Shown here: piece by piece, positions 15,176-24,143 of the stretch
Layout: each line of letters opens with the position of its first letter
How positions within the stretch are numbered: position 1 is the stretch's first letter
Source: Methylotenera_A aquatica
GTDB taxonomy: Bacteria > Pseudomonadota > Gammaproteobacteria > Burkholderiales > Methylophilaceae
Direction of reading: 5' to 3'
Length of the DNA: 64,000 nt
Assembly (NCBI GenBank): GCA_965601485.1
Contig: OZ271846.1
Location: forward strand, 558,001 to 622,000
Position numbers and translations under genes: made by a program
The notes under the pieces: generated by a model
What the model was told of the DNA's origin: nothing
The model's database searches: none
The model's input: the letters and a program-made list of their open reading frames with translations, nothing else

Positions 15176-18100
15176 TTAAGAAAGTTTAATAACATCAATT
15201 TCTTCGTTAGTTAAATTGTAAAGTTCATAAACAAGTTCATTAATTTTGCTTTCTTCAAAAACAACATCTGCATCATAATTATCTTGTTTTTTTTCTAAAA
15301 TTACTTTGACTAAATTAACATATTTTTCTTGCTCAACTTTACTTAACTTACGTATTGGTAATTGCGATAAGTGCAATGGTTTAACTTCATATTCATTAAA
15401 TACAACATTAAAATAATAGTCCATTAATTTACTATTTAATAGAGCAATTACATATAAAATATTATATTCATTATCTGTAATAACTATATTTGATAGCCTA
15501 TTTAAGTTGTAATAAGTACCATTATCATATGCACATACAAGCTTTCTTTTAAGTCCTCTGCGTGTTCGCTGTACTAATATTTTCTCACTCGTAAATATGT
15601 ACTCCTGCGGCAAACTTCGTCCTAGCTCACCAAAACTATCTACATAATTTTTGTCGTACTTAATCCAATCACCTTTCCAACATATTGCATAAGGCATAAT
15701 ATCTTTACCATTTAATACTTTATGATAAGTACTATCGACTTTCTCAGTTGCAAACAACTTATCTTTAATATAACCCGTATTAATACCTACTGTGCAATAT
15801 GAAATACTGGATAGCTGAACAGTATTTTCTCTTAGCTTATTTACAAGTAACTCTGTATCTTTTTTCAGATAAACGTTAAATGCATTTTCGTTATCATAAA
15901 CTTGTCTTAAATCTATTAGATAGTGCTCTTGCGGACTATTAATAGATTTATATTTTCGATGGTCAACTTTAATTGTGACAGAATTATTCTTAGAATTTTT
16001 AACTTTCTGCAATGTTAGTATTACATTTTCAACTACTGCCTCGTCAAATACATCTAATCCTAATTCGTAAATTTCGTTAATATCAAATTCATTAATTAAC
16101 AAATATCTTAATTTAGAAAAACTTTTTGCAGATAAAAAAGTATTAGATATTATGTAAGTTCCAAATCCATAATCTTTAACAATATGTTTTATTCGTTCAA
16201 TAAAAAACTTATACAAATCAAAATTACCTTCTGTGCAAAAGTAATTTTGTGCGTAATATTTTCTAATCGAAGTTATATCTAAATTTCTATAGATGTAAGG
16301 TGGGTTACCAATAACAACATCAAAGCCAATATACTTACCGTCATCATCTAGTACTTCGGGAAATTCAAAACGCCACTCAAATGCATTTTCATAAATCTTA
16401 TTGCTTTTAATTTCATTAACTTCTGCTTCTAACTTAGATAATTTCTCTTGTGCTTTTTTACGCTTATCTGCACGCTCTTTTTTTTCTTTTGCACTTTCAT
16501 CAAAAATTGTTTGAGGTAATTCTAGCATCTTAACTTCTGCACGCAACTTCTCTAAGTTACGTGACTTTGGGTCGTAATAAAGTATTTCTGTTCTAAAGCC
16601 AGTCTTTACTTCATTAATTAACCGTTCCATTTCCCATTTTTCGTCTTTGCTTTTAGCGGCTCTATACGATTGCACAGCAGACTTATATTGAGAGATAGTT
16701 AATTTGCTTTTCTTAAGTGCTTCTTTTAAGTCAGTACCTAAATCAAACCGACTTATTAATGAATTACCACACTTAATATTAATATCAATGTTGGGCAGTG
16801 TTTCAAGCTCACCATCAGCTTTGTAATAAGCATTCTTAAGCAATTCAATCCATAAACGTAAGCGACATATTTTTACAGAGTTTGGATTAATATCAACGCC
16901 GAACAAACAGCTTTCAATAATTGTTTGCTTCTCATTAAACAGCGTTTCTTGTATGCGCTGGCTTGCTGGACTACTTGGGTTATATTCAAACAACTCCCCA
17001 TCTTCATCACTAACAATTAATTCATCATTAACTACTTCAATACTGTAGTTCTTTAACCTCTTTCCATCTTTATCCTGCAATACTTCAAGCTCAGCTTTAA
17101 TTGCTATGATTTCGTTTAATGCACTAACTAAAAAGTGTCCACTGCCTACTGCTGGGTCGCATATTTTTATACTGTTAATAATCGCATTAGCTTCATTTGC
17201 ATCTATATTGCTATTATAAATATCTCGCAAATCTTTGCAGTTCAACCCCTTGTTTTCATTGAACTTATGTACCACTGATTTTCTAAGTGCTTCTCTACTC
17301 ATGTACATCGTTACAAAGCCTGGCGTAAAGAAGCTACCATCTTTATAACCATTTATTTTTTCAAATATTAAGCCAAGCACAGATGCATTTATAAGCGTCT
17401 TGCTATCTTCTTGTATGTCAGCATTGCCATCACTTGCAAAGTCGTATGCATTAAGAAAACTAAACAAATACTCTATAGCATTCAATTCACCAGTTTGCTT
17501 TTTACCTTGCTCATTTTTAAGCACAGTTGATGAAAGAATTGGAATTTTTATACTGTCATTCAAATTGCTAATACGTAATGTATAACCTTCTATTTCACTT
17601 CGTTCAAATAGTGAGCTATTGAGATAAGGTACTTTTGCGAATTTCGCTTTAACGTTACCACTTCTATCATTTACTTTGCTTGCAAGAACTTGGAAGAATA
17701 GCGTATTTAATTCATCAAAATCTTTAATGAAATCTGTGTTCAAAAATGCATAGGTATTGTCATTTTTATGATAGGTAATAAGCTGTGCTTCTAGCAACTT
17801 AAGAAATAGTATTCTGTTTATCCACGTAATAGCTAACTCTATTGCTACGTTAAATAACTGCTCATCCTTATCATTTCCATATTGTTTACGATTAGGAATA
17901 TTACTAAGTAAACTTTCGCTTTCAATTTGTATAATTGCATTTTCTATCAGCGTGCCACTGTATCTTTCGCCAACCTTTTTTCGCCCAATTAATTTCTTGC
18001 CACCTTCTTTTGTTTCTTCCAAACCGATAATATGTAGTAGCTCGCTATAAAACGATTTATTAAGACTATTACTATCATTAGCAAATGGGATTTTTAATAG

Positions 18101-18799
18101 GTGCTGTGGGGATAGTAGTTTGTAGAAAGGGATAAGTTTTGTGTCGTCGCCTTTGTCACTATTTCGTAAAGCAGTCTCAATATCTGCAATATTAAAGTAC
18201 GTATATTCAATGTGCTCTTTAACTGCTTCAATGGCTACGCTGGCAACCTCTTTATAAAAAAAGTCTGTTTTAATACCGCTTAATGTGCCTGTTTCAAAAT
18301 CTATAAATTGCTGAACTAATTTCTTATTTTGTGCGAAGTGTTTTTCAAATACATTTGCATCAAAAATAAACCATTCATTAACGTTAGTTACGATTAAATT
18401 TTTTACTTCTAAATTCTTGTGTGTAATACGCTCACGCAAGTAATAAAGAACAAGCTCTTGCAAAGCCTTATTGTTTATATTGTCAGCTCTAATCATTTCG
18501 CTAGCGTTCGTACTACGCTTAGCTTCAATAATCACGCCCACGCTATCACTTGCTGTTTTGTTATTGTGTATAACTAAATCATTACGACCTTTTGTATTGA
18601 TAAAGTAATTAGGCGAGTAGAACGTATTTTTTATAAAGTCAGCTAATACGTTTTTATTGAACTCTTCGCTTTCAGCGTGATTAACTTGCTCAAGTAATTT
18701 TATTAGATTGCTTTTGAAGCTTTCTATTTCATTGCGAACTGGTTTTACTTTTAGATAAGCTTTGTTAAGAGCTTTGCGAGGCGTGATTATGATTGGCAT
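15176..18799 (-). CDS. type IIG-like restriction enzyme/adenine methyltransferase
   Basis: A single 1207-residue chain. The N-terminal PD-(D/E)XK nuclease-like region has Asp74 and E92-A-K94. A long helical linker leads to an Eco57I-type N6-adenine methyltransferase with SAM motif DPAVGSGHFL near 547 and catalytic NPPY near 832. A C-terminal target-recognition region (TaqI_C-like, about 950-1170) follows. It should cut and methylate a specific DNA site in the cytoplasm. It is the last gene of a four-gene operon. PglX of BREX is similar in its methylase part but lacks the nuclease motif, and no other BREX genes are present. Confidence 0.85.
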   Translation of the reverse strand: MPIIITPRKALNKAYLKVKPVRNEIESFKSNLIKLLEQVNHAESEEFNKNVLADFIKNTFYSPNYFINTKGRNDLVIHNNKTASDSVGVIIEAKRSTNASEMIRADNINNKALQELVLYYLRERITHKNLEVKNLIVTNVNEWFIFDANVFEKHFAQNKKLVQQFIDFETGTLSGIKTDFFYKEVASVAIEAVKEHIEYTYFNIADIETALRNSDKGDDTKLIPFYKLLSPQHLLKIPFANDSNSLNKSFYSELLHIIGLEETKEGGKKLIGRKKVGERYSGTLIENAIIQIESESLLSNIPNRKQYGNDKDEQLFNVAIELAITWINRILFLKLLEAQLITYHKNDNTYAFLNTDFIKDFDELNTLFFQVLASKVNDRSGNVKAKFAKVPYLNSSLFERSEIEGYTLRISNLNDSIKIPILSSTVLKNEQGKKQTGELNAIEYLFSFLNAYDFASDGNADIQEDSKTLINASVLGLIFEKINGYKDGSFFTPGFVTMYMSREALRKSVVHKFNENKGLNCKDLRDIYNSNIDANEANAIINSIKICDPAVGSGHFLVSALNEIIAIKAELEVLQDKDGKRLKNYSIEVVNDELIVSDEDGELFEYNPSSPASQRIQETLFNEKQTIIESCLFGVDINPNSVKICRLRLWIELLKNAYYKADGELETLPNIDINIKCGNSLISRFDLGTDLKEALKKSKLTISQYKSAVQSYRAAKSKDEKWEMERLINEVKTGFRTEILYYDPKSRNLEKLRAEVKMLELPQTIFDESAKEKKERADKRKKAQEKLSKLEAEVNEIKSNKIYENAFEWRFEFPEVLDDDGKYIGFDVVIGNPPYIYRNLDITSIRKYYAQNYFCTEGNFDLYKFFIERIKHIVKDYGFGTYIISNTFLSAKSFSKLRYLLINEFDINEIYELGLDVFDEAVVENVILTLQKVKNSKNNSVTIKVDHRKYKSINSPQEHYLIDLRQVYDNENAFNVYLKKDTELLVNKLRENTVQLSSISYCTVGINTGYIKDKLFATEKVDSTYHKVLNGKDIMPYAICWKGDWIKYDKNYVDSFGELGRSLPQEYIFTSEKILVQRTRRGLKRKLVCAYDNGTYYNLNRLSNIVITDNEYNILYVIALLNSKLMDYYFNVVFNEYEVKPLHLSQLPIRKLSKVEQEKYVNLVKVILEKKQDNYDADVVFEESKINELVYELYNLTNEEIDVIKLS

Positions 18800-18834
18800 T
18801 TATTGTTTTTATTACAGCAAGTTTAAGTTAAAGA

Positions 18835-19107
18835 TTACGCTTTAGATTTTCTAACCGCATTTTCAATCTTTAACCCAGTACGCTTAATACTTGCGATTGC
18901 TTTAATTACATCAGCTAAATTACATTTGTTTTCTTTTGCAGCCGCTTCAATAGCTGTAATTGCATTAACAATACCGCCACTATCTTTAGTCAATTTGTTA
19001 TCTTTTTTCTTAGCCTGTTCTTTTTTAGCTTCTTTAGCCGCTTTTAGTTGTGCTGCAAGCTCGCTAATTTTTTCGTCAATACTTTTTCTTTTACGTGTAA
19101 TAGCCAT
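18835..19107 (-). CDS. small lysine-rich coiled-coil protein, unknown
   Basis: Ninety residues. The first 50 are highly charged and helical (KISELAAQLKAAKEAKKEQ...), followed by a compact segment IVNAITAIEAAAKENKCNLADVI. The N-terminal pattern resembles small mobilisation or DNA-binding accessory proteins, but no family can be named. It lies 35 bases upstream of the restriction gene on the same strand and is probably co-transcribed. Confidence 0.6.
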   Translation of the reverse strand: MAITRKRKSIDEKISELAAQLKAAKEAKKEQAKKKDNKLTKDSGGIVNAITAIEAAAKENKCNLADVIKAIASIKRTGLKIENAVRKSKA

Positions 19108-19195
19108 TAAAATCCCCTTAAATAATCATATTAAATTAAACACTTAATTACTTTACGCTTAACAATTTTATTAATCAATATTAAGTAAAGTACCA

Positions 19196-19771
19196 CTATT
19201 GCCATTTACTACTTTTATTCATTAAATTAGCTAACTTACGTTTTAGCTTTTTACCATCTTCACTTTCTGTAAAAGCCCGCTGTTCAGCTTCAATCTTATT
19301 AACAGCTTTTACTAGTAAACTATGTTTTATAGCTTCCTTGCTTATCGCTTCTACACCAGTGCGCTTTAATTCACTTCTGCTTGTTACTAATCTAGCCACA
19401 CCTTCAACGTCTGCTGTAGCTTCGCTTACTGCTCTATCAAACCAATTTGCTAGTGTTGCATCAGTATTAACTATCTTCGCATGCAAATCTATTGCTACTT
19501 TGTAATGCTGGGTTGGTTTGGGATGTTTGGTATTAGGTTGGTATTTGTTGTTAGCAAAATCCGCCTGCTTCACCAGTTCATCATACTGCTTTATTAACTC
19601 TGGTTTAATTTCAAAAAGCTCACGCCTTTTAAGTTCAGCAGCCCATAATGCGTTGTATTCGTTTAAACCTTCTTCGCCTAAATTAAACTCTATGTCTCGT
19701 AAGCTAACAGCGTTGCCGCTATCTAGTTTAACTATTAGCTTTTCAAGTTTTGCTTTGTTTAGCTGATGCAT
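19196..19771 (-). CDS. hypothetical helical protein in R-M operon
   Basis: A 191-residue, mostly helical protein with no recognised domain. Its ATG at 19771 overlaps the previous gene's stop (TAATG), so the two are translationally coupled. The sequence has many Lys, Glu and Ala residues, and a basic C-terminus (KLKRKLANLMNK). Position suggests a partner of the nuclease-like protein encoded just upstream. Confidence 0.65.
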   Translation of the reverse strand: MHQLNKAKLEKLIVKLDSGNAVSLRDIEFNLGEEGLNEYNALWAAELKRRELFEIKPELIKQYDELVKQADFANNKYQPNTKHPKPTQHYKVAIDLHAKIVNTDATLANWFDRAVSEATADVEGVARLVTSRSELKRTGVEAISKEAIKHSLLVKAVNKIEAEQRAFTESEDGKKLKRKLANLMNKSSKWQ

Positions 19772-20265
19772 TATTTTTCTTGCATAAACTTCAGCATGTC
19801 CACAATACTGCTGGCTGCTGATGAGCTTTGATTTGTTTTGTCAGTCTGTAAAAAATTTAGCACTTCTTTGTACGACACTGTATTAACACCAAGCTCTCGC
19901 ATATATTCAAGCTCAGTTTCATCTCGTAAAACTCCATGTACTAGCGTGCAATCCCAGTTTGCATTAGGTGCAATGGCATTACGTTTTTCTATTTTTCTAG
20001 CACTCGTAAATTTCTTTTCAACCCATTGCGCAACACCAGCTTTAATTTCGTCAGCAGTTCGCTTTCTTGCATTAGTATCTCCGCCTATGTAGCCAATCGG
20101 TCTGTAGCTTACCTGTACTTCAATATGTATGTAATCAGCCACATCATTAATATACCTTAAAGCCAACAAATCAATTTCATCAACACCTACCTTAATTCCG
20201 CGCATCGTAAAGTAGCCATTTCTATTAAGCCATTCTTCAACTAGCTGTTCGTCAAGTAGCGCCAT
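19771..20265 (-). CDS. PD-(D/E)XK-like nuclease-fold protein
   Basis: A 164-residue protein beginning with a helix (EEWLNRNGYFT), then VDEIDLLALRY and IHIEVQVSYR. The spacing of Asp32 and E49-V-Q51 on consecutive strands is that of a restriction-endonuclease-like fold, with Gln where the usual catalytic Lys sits. It could be an active EXQ variant or a catalytically weak DNA-binding relative. It is the first gene of the operon leading to the type IIG-like enzyme. Function is not known. Confidence 0.55.
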   Translation of the reverse strand: MALLDEQLVEEWLNRNGYFTMRGIKVGVDEIDLLALRYINDVADYIHIEVQVSYRPIGYIGGDTNARKRTADEIKAGVAQWVEKKFTSARKIEKRNAIAPNANWDCTLVHGVLRDETELEYMRELGVNTVSYKEVLNFLQTDKTNQSSSAASSIVDMLKFMQEK

Positions 20266-20522
20266 TTTTTTGCCTTTATTAAATTACACGTAGAAATATT
20301 ACACATAATACTACCCTGTAGCTTGCGCAAGGCTATCAAATAGCTGTTATTTTTGGGATTGGCTGGTATGAGTATATGGACAGTAAATTGTGTGCTTTTT
20401 TGACGCTTATTATTAAGGGCTAGCCTTTGCACTAGCCGCCCTACAAAGCATTTTAAGTTAGCTGCATATATAATGACATTAAGCAGAAATATTAAGCAGT
20501 AACAGTATTCTTATTTCAAACT

Positions 20523-21821
20523 TTAGCTCACAGTATCTGCGTCATCAATTCCTTCATATTCTCCGCTTTCAACTTCATTAAGCAGTTTCATACCTGCTTC
20601 ACGCTCTCTTTGCAGTTTGTCATAGTCTATGCCAGCAAGTTTATTGGCAAGTTGTCGTGTTGTAATATGCGCGTAATGTTTTCTAATCATTTCTGCACTT
20701 GTTCCCATTTGTTTCTCTAATACAAATAAATCTATTTTTTCGTATAGTAAAGCAAATGTCGCATATGTGTGTCTTAAGCTATAAAGTGTCCTGTTTGTAT
20801 TAGTTCTAGCATCTTTTAATAATCCACTGTCTTTCATTAGTATTTCAAAAGTTTGGTCTAAATTCTTTGTTCTTGTTCCATCGCCCAATCTAAATACATA
20901 TTCGTCTCTTCCTTCTGCAATTAACTCTTCAAAAGTTAAATGTCTTAAATCATCAGCGTTTCTATGTATACGCTTGAAAAATATAAGGCAATTATGTCGA
21001 GCAACTAATTCTCGTTGTTTTGTTTTGCCGTCTACGCTAATCATTAATACGCGTCTACCTTCATCAAAGTGCCAACTTAAATGTTTCCATTTAATTCCAT
21101 AGCTTTCTGTTCCATGTCGCATGCCAGTATTTGCCAGTATTAGTACGTAGTCGCGCAGCAGTTGCCGCATTGCAACACTTTTACTACGTTTCGTTTCAAA
21201 TTCATTAACCCATTCACGCATAAACACAATCAACTCTCTATACTCTTCCAAAGTAAAGTCACTGCGCCGTGCACTTTTTAATCCTCTATTTACTAACATT
21301 GGCACATTTGCTTTTGTCATGTAGCCATGCAGCATTGCTTCTTCAAATATTTTGTTTAGCGCGGAGTTGTGTGTATTGATTGTGCTTGCTTTAACTTCAT
21401 GCCCAATTTTATTTTTACGCCATATTGCATAGCGTTCCATTAAAGCAAAGTCTATGTTTGTAATGTTGTAGCTACCAAAAAATGGTATTAAGTAGTTTTT
21501 AATAACACGTATGTAATCTTCAAATACTTTTTTGCCTTCATTAGCTTTTAAAGCATCTAGTAGTTTCTTGCTTGTTTGTTTAGCTACAGCGTCAAAACGT
21601 TTGCTAACAATTGGTAAACCTTCGTTTTCCCTAAATCGCGCGCGCAAATAAATGTTTTCTGCAACTTTCTTTGCACGCTCAATTTCTTTTTCTTTAGTAG
21701 TTGCGCGTATCCAATTAAATCCAATTTTATATCGTGCTTGCCACGCAGAGCTGCGATTACGCTTCGTTAAAGTAACGTTGCCGTCTAAAATTTGTACTGA
21801 ATTAACGGATAATTGCGCCAT
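20523..21821 (-). CDS. int: tyrosine-type integrase of the island
   Basis: A 432-residue integrase with an N-terminal arm-binding part, a SAM-like core-binding domain (about 90-170) and a C-terminal catalytic domain. Catalytic residues are Arg235 (TGMRHGT), a Lys near 266-268, Arg350 in YSLRHTYAT (Tyr in place of the usual first His) and nucleophile Tyr383 in IRKHYAH. It lies about 110 bases from the intact tRNA-Met, as expected for a tRNA-targeting integrase. The ATG at 21821 is preferred over a TTG 15 bases upstream. Confidence 0.93.
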   Translation of the reverse strand: MAQLSVNSVQILDGNVTLTKRNRSSAWQARYKIGFNWIRATTKEKEIERAKKVAENIYLRARFRENEGLPIVSKRFDAVAKQTSKKLLDALKANEGKKVFEDYIRVIKNYLIPFFGSYNITNIDFALMERYAIWRKNKIGHEVKASTINTHNSALNKIFEEAMLHGYMTKANVPMLVNRGLKSARRSDFTLEEYRELIVFMREWVNEFETKRSKSVAMRQLLRDYVLILANTGMRHGTESYGIKWKHLSWHFDEGRRVLMISVDGKTKQRELVARHNCLIFFKRIHRNADDLRHLTFEELIAEGRDEYVFRLGDGTRTKNLDQTFEILMKDSGLLKDARTNTNRTLYSLRHTYATFALLYEKIDLFVLEKQMGTSAEMIRKHYAHITTRQLANKLAGIDYDKLQREREAGMKLLNEVESGEYEGIDDADTVS

Positions 21822-21894
21822 ATAAACCCACTGCAATAAGCAATAAGTACACTATGCGCTTTAACTGTGAAGTGTGCAACGGGTGTGCAATGAA

Positions 21895-21927
21895 GAAAAA
21901 AGCGGCTTACATTGCTGTAAGCCGCTT
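21895..21927 (-). terminator. terminator downstream of tRNA-Met
   Basis: AAGCGGCTTACA-TTGC-TGTAAGCCGCTT is a 12-bp perfect stem; on the minus strand it is followed by six Ts. It lies inside the element, so the island brought its own terminator for the tRNA it rebuilt. Confidence 0.85.
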
Positions 21928-21931
21928 GTAG

Positions 21932-22008
21932 TGGTGGTGAAAGTGGGACTTGAACCCACGACCCCAGGATTATGAATCCTGTGCTCTAACCAGCTGAGCT
22001 ACATCACC
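21932..22008 (-). tRNA. tRNA-Met (CAT), elongator type
   Basis: A 77-nt cloverleaf with encoded CCA. The 5' end is GGTGATGTAGCTCAG, the anticodon loop TTCATAA gives CAT, and the T-loop is TTCAAGT. The 5' G1-C72 pair marks an elongator rather than an initiator. The acceptor stem has a T-T mismatch at 6:67 and a G-T pair at 7:66. It is the integration target of the island to its left. Confidence 0.92.
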
Positions 22009-22223
22009 GTTTAAACTTTAAGTTTGGCACTAAATTACAAGCAAGGGCGCAATTCTAGTGTTTTAGAGGGCTGTTGTCAAAAATAACTTTGTTTTTTTAA
22101 CTAAACTTAATGGTTACCATTAGCTATTTACTCTTAGTGGAAGTGGATTCAACCATTCTACCAGCTTATGGCTCACCACGAACTCTTAACGAAAAGCTAC
22201 CTAAAAACTGGCTATTGTTAAGC

Positions 22224-23309
22224 TTAAACATTAAACCTAAAGTGCATCACATCGCCGTCTTGCACTATATATTCTTTGCCTTCTAAACGCATCTTGCCTG
22301 CTTCTTTGCTGCCTTGTTCGCCTTTGTTTTTTACGTATTCATCGTATTGAATCACTTCGGCGCGAATAAAGCCGCGTTCAAAGTCGGTGTGGATAACGCC
22401 AGCGGCCTGTGGGGCGGTGGCGCCTTTTTTTATTGTCCAAGCGCGTACTTCTTGCACGCCGGCGGTAAAGTAAGTTTGCAGGCCTAATAAGTCGTAAGCG
22501 GCACGAATCACGCGGTTTAATCCGGGCTCATCTTGACCCAGTTCGGACAAGAATAATAGTTTGTCGTCTTCTTCTAACTCTGAAATTTCGCCTTCAATTT
22601 TAGCGCATATACATACCACAGGCGCGTTTTCTGATTTGCCAAGTGCAACTACTTTGTCTAGCAGCGGATTGTTTTCAAAACCTTTTTCATCCACATTGGC
22701 TAGGTACATCACAGGTTTAACTGTAATTAGGCATAAAGGTTTTAATAATTGCAACTCATCTGCATCTAAGCCCAGTGTACGAACGGCTTTGGCTTCGTTT
22801 AGACAGGGTAATACTTTATCTAATAAGGCAATCAATGCAATCGCGTCTTTATCGCCGCTTTTGGCTTTTTTACTTTCACGCTGCATGGTTTTTTCAACGG
22901 TTTCCATGTCGGCCAATGCTAACTCAGTATCAATCACTACAATATCCGACAGCGGATCAATTTTATTGGCAACGTGAATCACATTGCCATCCTCAAAGCA
23001 GCGTACAACGTGGCAAATAGCATCTGTTTCGCGGATATTAGCTAAAAATTTGTTACCCAAGCCTTCACCCTTGGATGCACCTGCAACTAAACCAGCAATA
23101 TCGACAAATTCAACGATGGCAGGCTGTACTTTTTGCGGTTTTACAATATCTATTAAGGGTTTTATTCGCGGGTCGGGTACTTCTACAATGCCCACGTTTG
23201 GCTCAATGGTACAAAACGGGTAATTTTCTGCAGCAATTCCCGCTTTGGTAATGGCATTGAATAAGGTAGATTTTCCTACATTGGGTAAGCCTACAATTCC
23301 GCACTTCAT
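22224..23309 (-). CDS. ychF: YchF/OLA1 family ribosome-associated ATPase
   Basis: A 361-residue Obg-family P-loop protein. G1 GLPNVGKST lies at residues 7-15, G3 is DIAGLVAGASKGEGLG, and the C-terminal TGS-like domain ends DGDVMHFRFNV. YchF prefers ATP to GTP and binds ribosomes, with a role in stress and translation fidelity in other bacteria. It follows pth by about 170 bases, the usual betaproteobacterial order. Confidence 0.95.
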   Translation of the reverse strand: MKCGIVGLPNVGKSTLFNAITKAGIAAENYPFCTIEPNVGIVEVPDPRIKPLIDIVKPQKVQPAIVEFVDIAGLVAGASKGEGLGNKFLANIRETDAICHVVRCFEDGNVIHVANKIDPLSDIVVIDTELALADMETVEKTMQRESKKAKSGDKDAIALIALLDKVLPCLNEAKAVRTLGLDADELQLLKPLCLITVKPVMYLANVDEKGFENNPLLDKVVALGKSENAPVVCICAKIEGEISELEEDDKLLFLSELGQDEPGLNRVIRAAYDLLGLQTYFTAGVQEVRAWTIKKGATAPQAAGVIHTDFERGFIRAEVIQYDEYVKNKGEQGSKEAGKMRLEGKEYIVQDGDVMHFRFNV

Positions 23310-23481
23310 AATTTTTCCAGTCTGTCTTTTCGTTGATTACGGCGCTAGCTACGTTTTGCGTCGCTTAGCCGTATTTAATGTACTGTCTTCAACCACTCAA
23401 TCCTTGCCACCTTGTACTAAACGATAATACAGTTGGAAAAAATGAGGCTAGTTTTATTGCATATTTAAATTTGCACAGATT

Positions 23482-24051
23482 TTATGACTTCGTATGTAAT
23501 TTTAACATGGCGCTATCAAAGTCACCTGCTGTTAATGCATCCAGCAGATTGGCGCTTTTTATAATGCTGTCGTCTATGGCAGTTTGCTCATCTTTTAATG
23601 GGGCTTTTAGCACGTAATTAACCACTTCATTGCGATCGCCTGGATGACCGATGCCTATACGTAACCGCCAGTAATCGGCGGTACCAAGCGCGGCATGCGT
23701 GTCTTTTAAGCCATTATGGCCACCATGACCACCACCAAACTTTAATTTAACGGTACCTGCTGGCAAATCTAGCTCATCGTGAATCACTAAAATTTCAGCC
23801 GGTTGGATTTTGTAATAGTTGGCGAGTGCCGCAATGGATTTACCACTGGCATTCATAAAAGTAGTGGGTTTTAACAGCCACCTATCTTGCCCATATTTAG
23901 CCACAATGCCAAACATTTTAGCATCCATGGCAAGGTTGCTATTGGTTTTCCCCGCAATTTGATCTATCCACCAAAAGCCGGCGTTATGGCGCGTGGAAAT
24001 ATATTTATCGCCAGGGTTACCCAGGCCCACAAAAAGTTTAGTGCCGCTCAT
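23482..24051 (-). CDS. pth: peptidyl-tRNA hydrolase
   Basis: A 189-residue enzyme that releases peptides from stalled peptidyl-tRNA. FVGLGNPGDKY...TRHNAGFWW carries the catalytic His near 22 and the Asn near 12; FMNASGKS and GGHGGHNGLKD follow. It is downstream of rplY, which is the conserved order, but a strong terminator separates the two. Confidence 0.95.
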   Translation of the reverse strand: MSGTKLFVGLGNPGDKYISTRHNAGFWWIDQIAGKTNSNLAMDAKMFGIVAKYGQDRWLLKPTTFMNASGKSIAALANYYKIQPAEILVIHDELDLPAGTVKLKFGGGHGGHNGLKDTHAALGTADYWRLRIGIGHPGDRNEVVNYVLKAPLKDEQTAIDDSIIKSANLLDALTAGDFDSAMLKLHTKS

Positions 24052-24089
24052 TGTGATTATTTTAATTTAAAATCAATTCTTCTAGAAAA

Positions 24090-24123
24090 TAAAAAACGCG
24101 CACTTTATGAAAAAGGTGCGCGT
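24090..24123 (-). terminator. terminator after rplY
   Basis: ACGCGCAC and GTGCGCGT form the stem around a 12-nt loop; on the minus strand it is followed by six Ts. It lies 20 bases beyond the rplY stop and separates it from pth. Confidence 0.85.
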
Positions 24124-24143
24124 CTTTTTTTATTTAGCAAAAA

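Larger units (their letters stand above)
12684..21977. mobile_element. integrative element at tRNA-Met
   Basis: About 9.3 kb bounded by 19-bp direct repeats (12684-12702 and 21959-21977), which are part of a tRNA-Met gene intact only on the right. The integrase lies next to the intact tRNA. The interior is noticeably more AT-rich than the flanks. It holds an AlpA-like regulator, a HUH-like protein, a second tyrosine recombinase and a restriction-modification operon. No conjugation, capsid or portal genes were seen, so it is a small satellite-like or mobilisable island (inference). Confidence 0.85.

Noticed and set aside
15176..18799. BREX PglX methyltransferase
   Set aside because: The methylase part is similar, but this protein has an N-terminal PD-(D/E)XK motif and there are no brxA, brxB, brxC, pglZ or brxL genes nearby.
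20241..20432. 63-codon minus-strand frame upstream of the restriction operon
   Set aside because: It overlaps the start of the nuclease-like gene, has no ribosome binding site and a composition like noncoding AT-rich DNA.
12684..21977. Prophage
   Set aside because: No terminase, portal, capsid, tail or lysis genes were found; the size and gene set fit a small integrative element instead.
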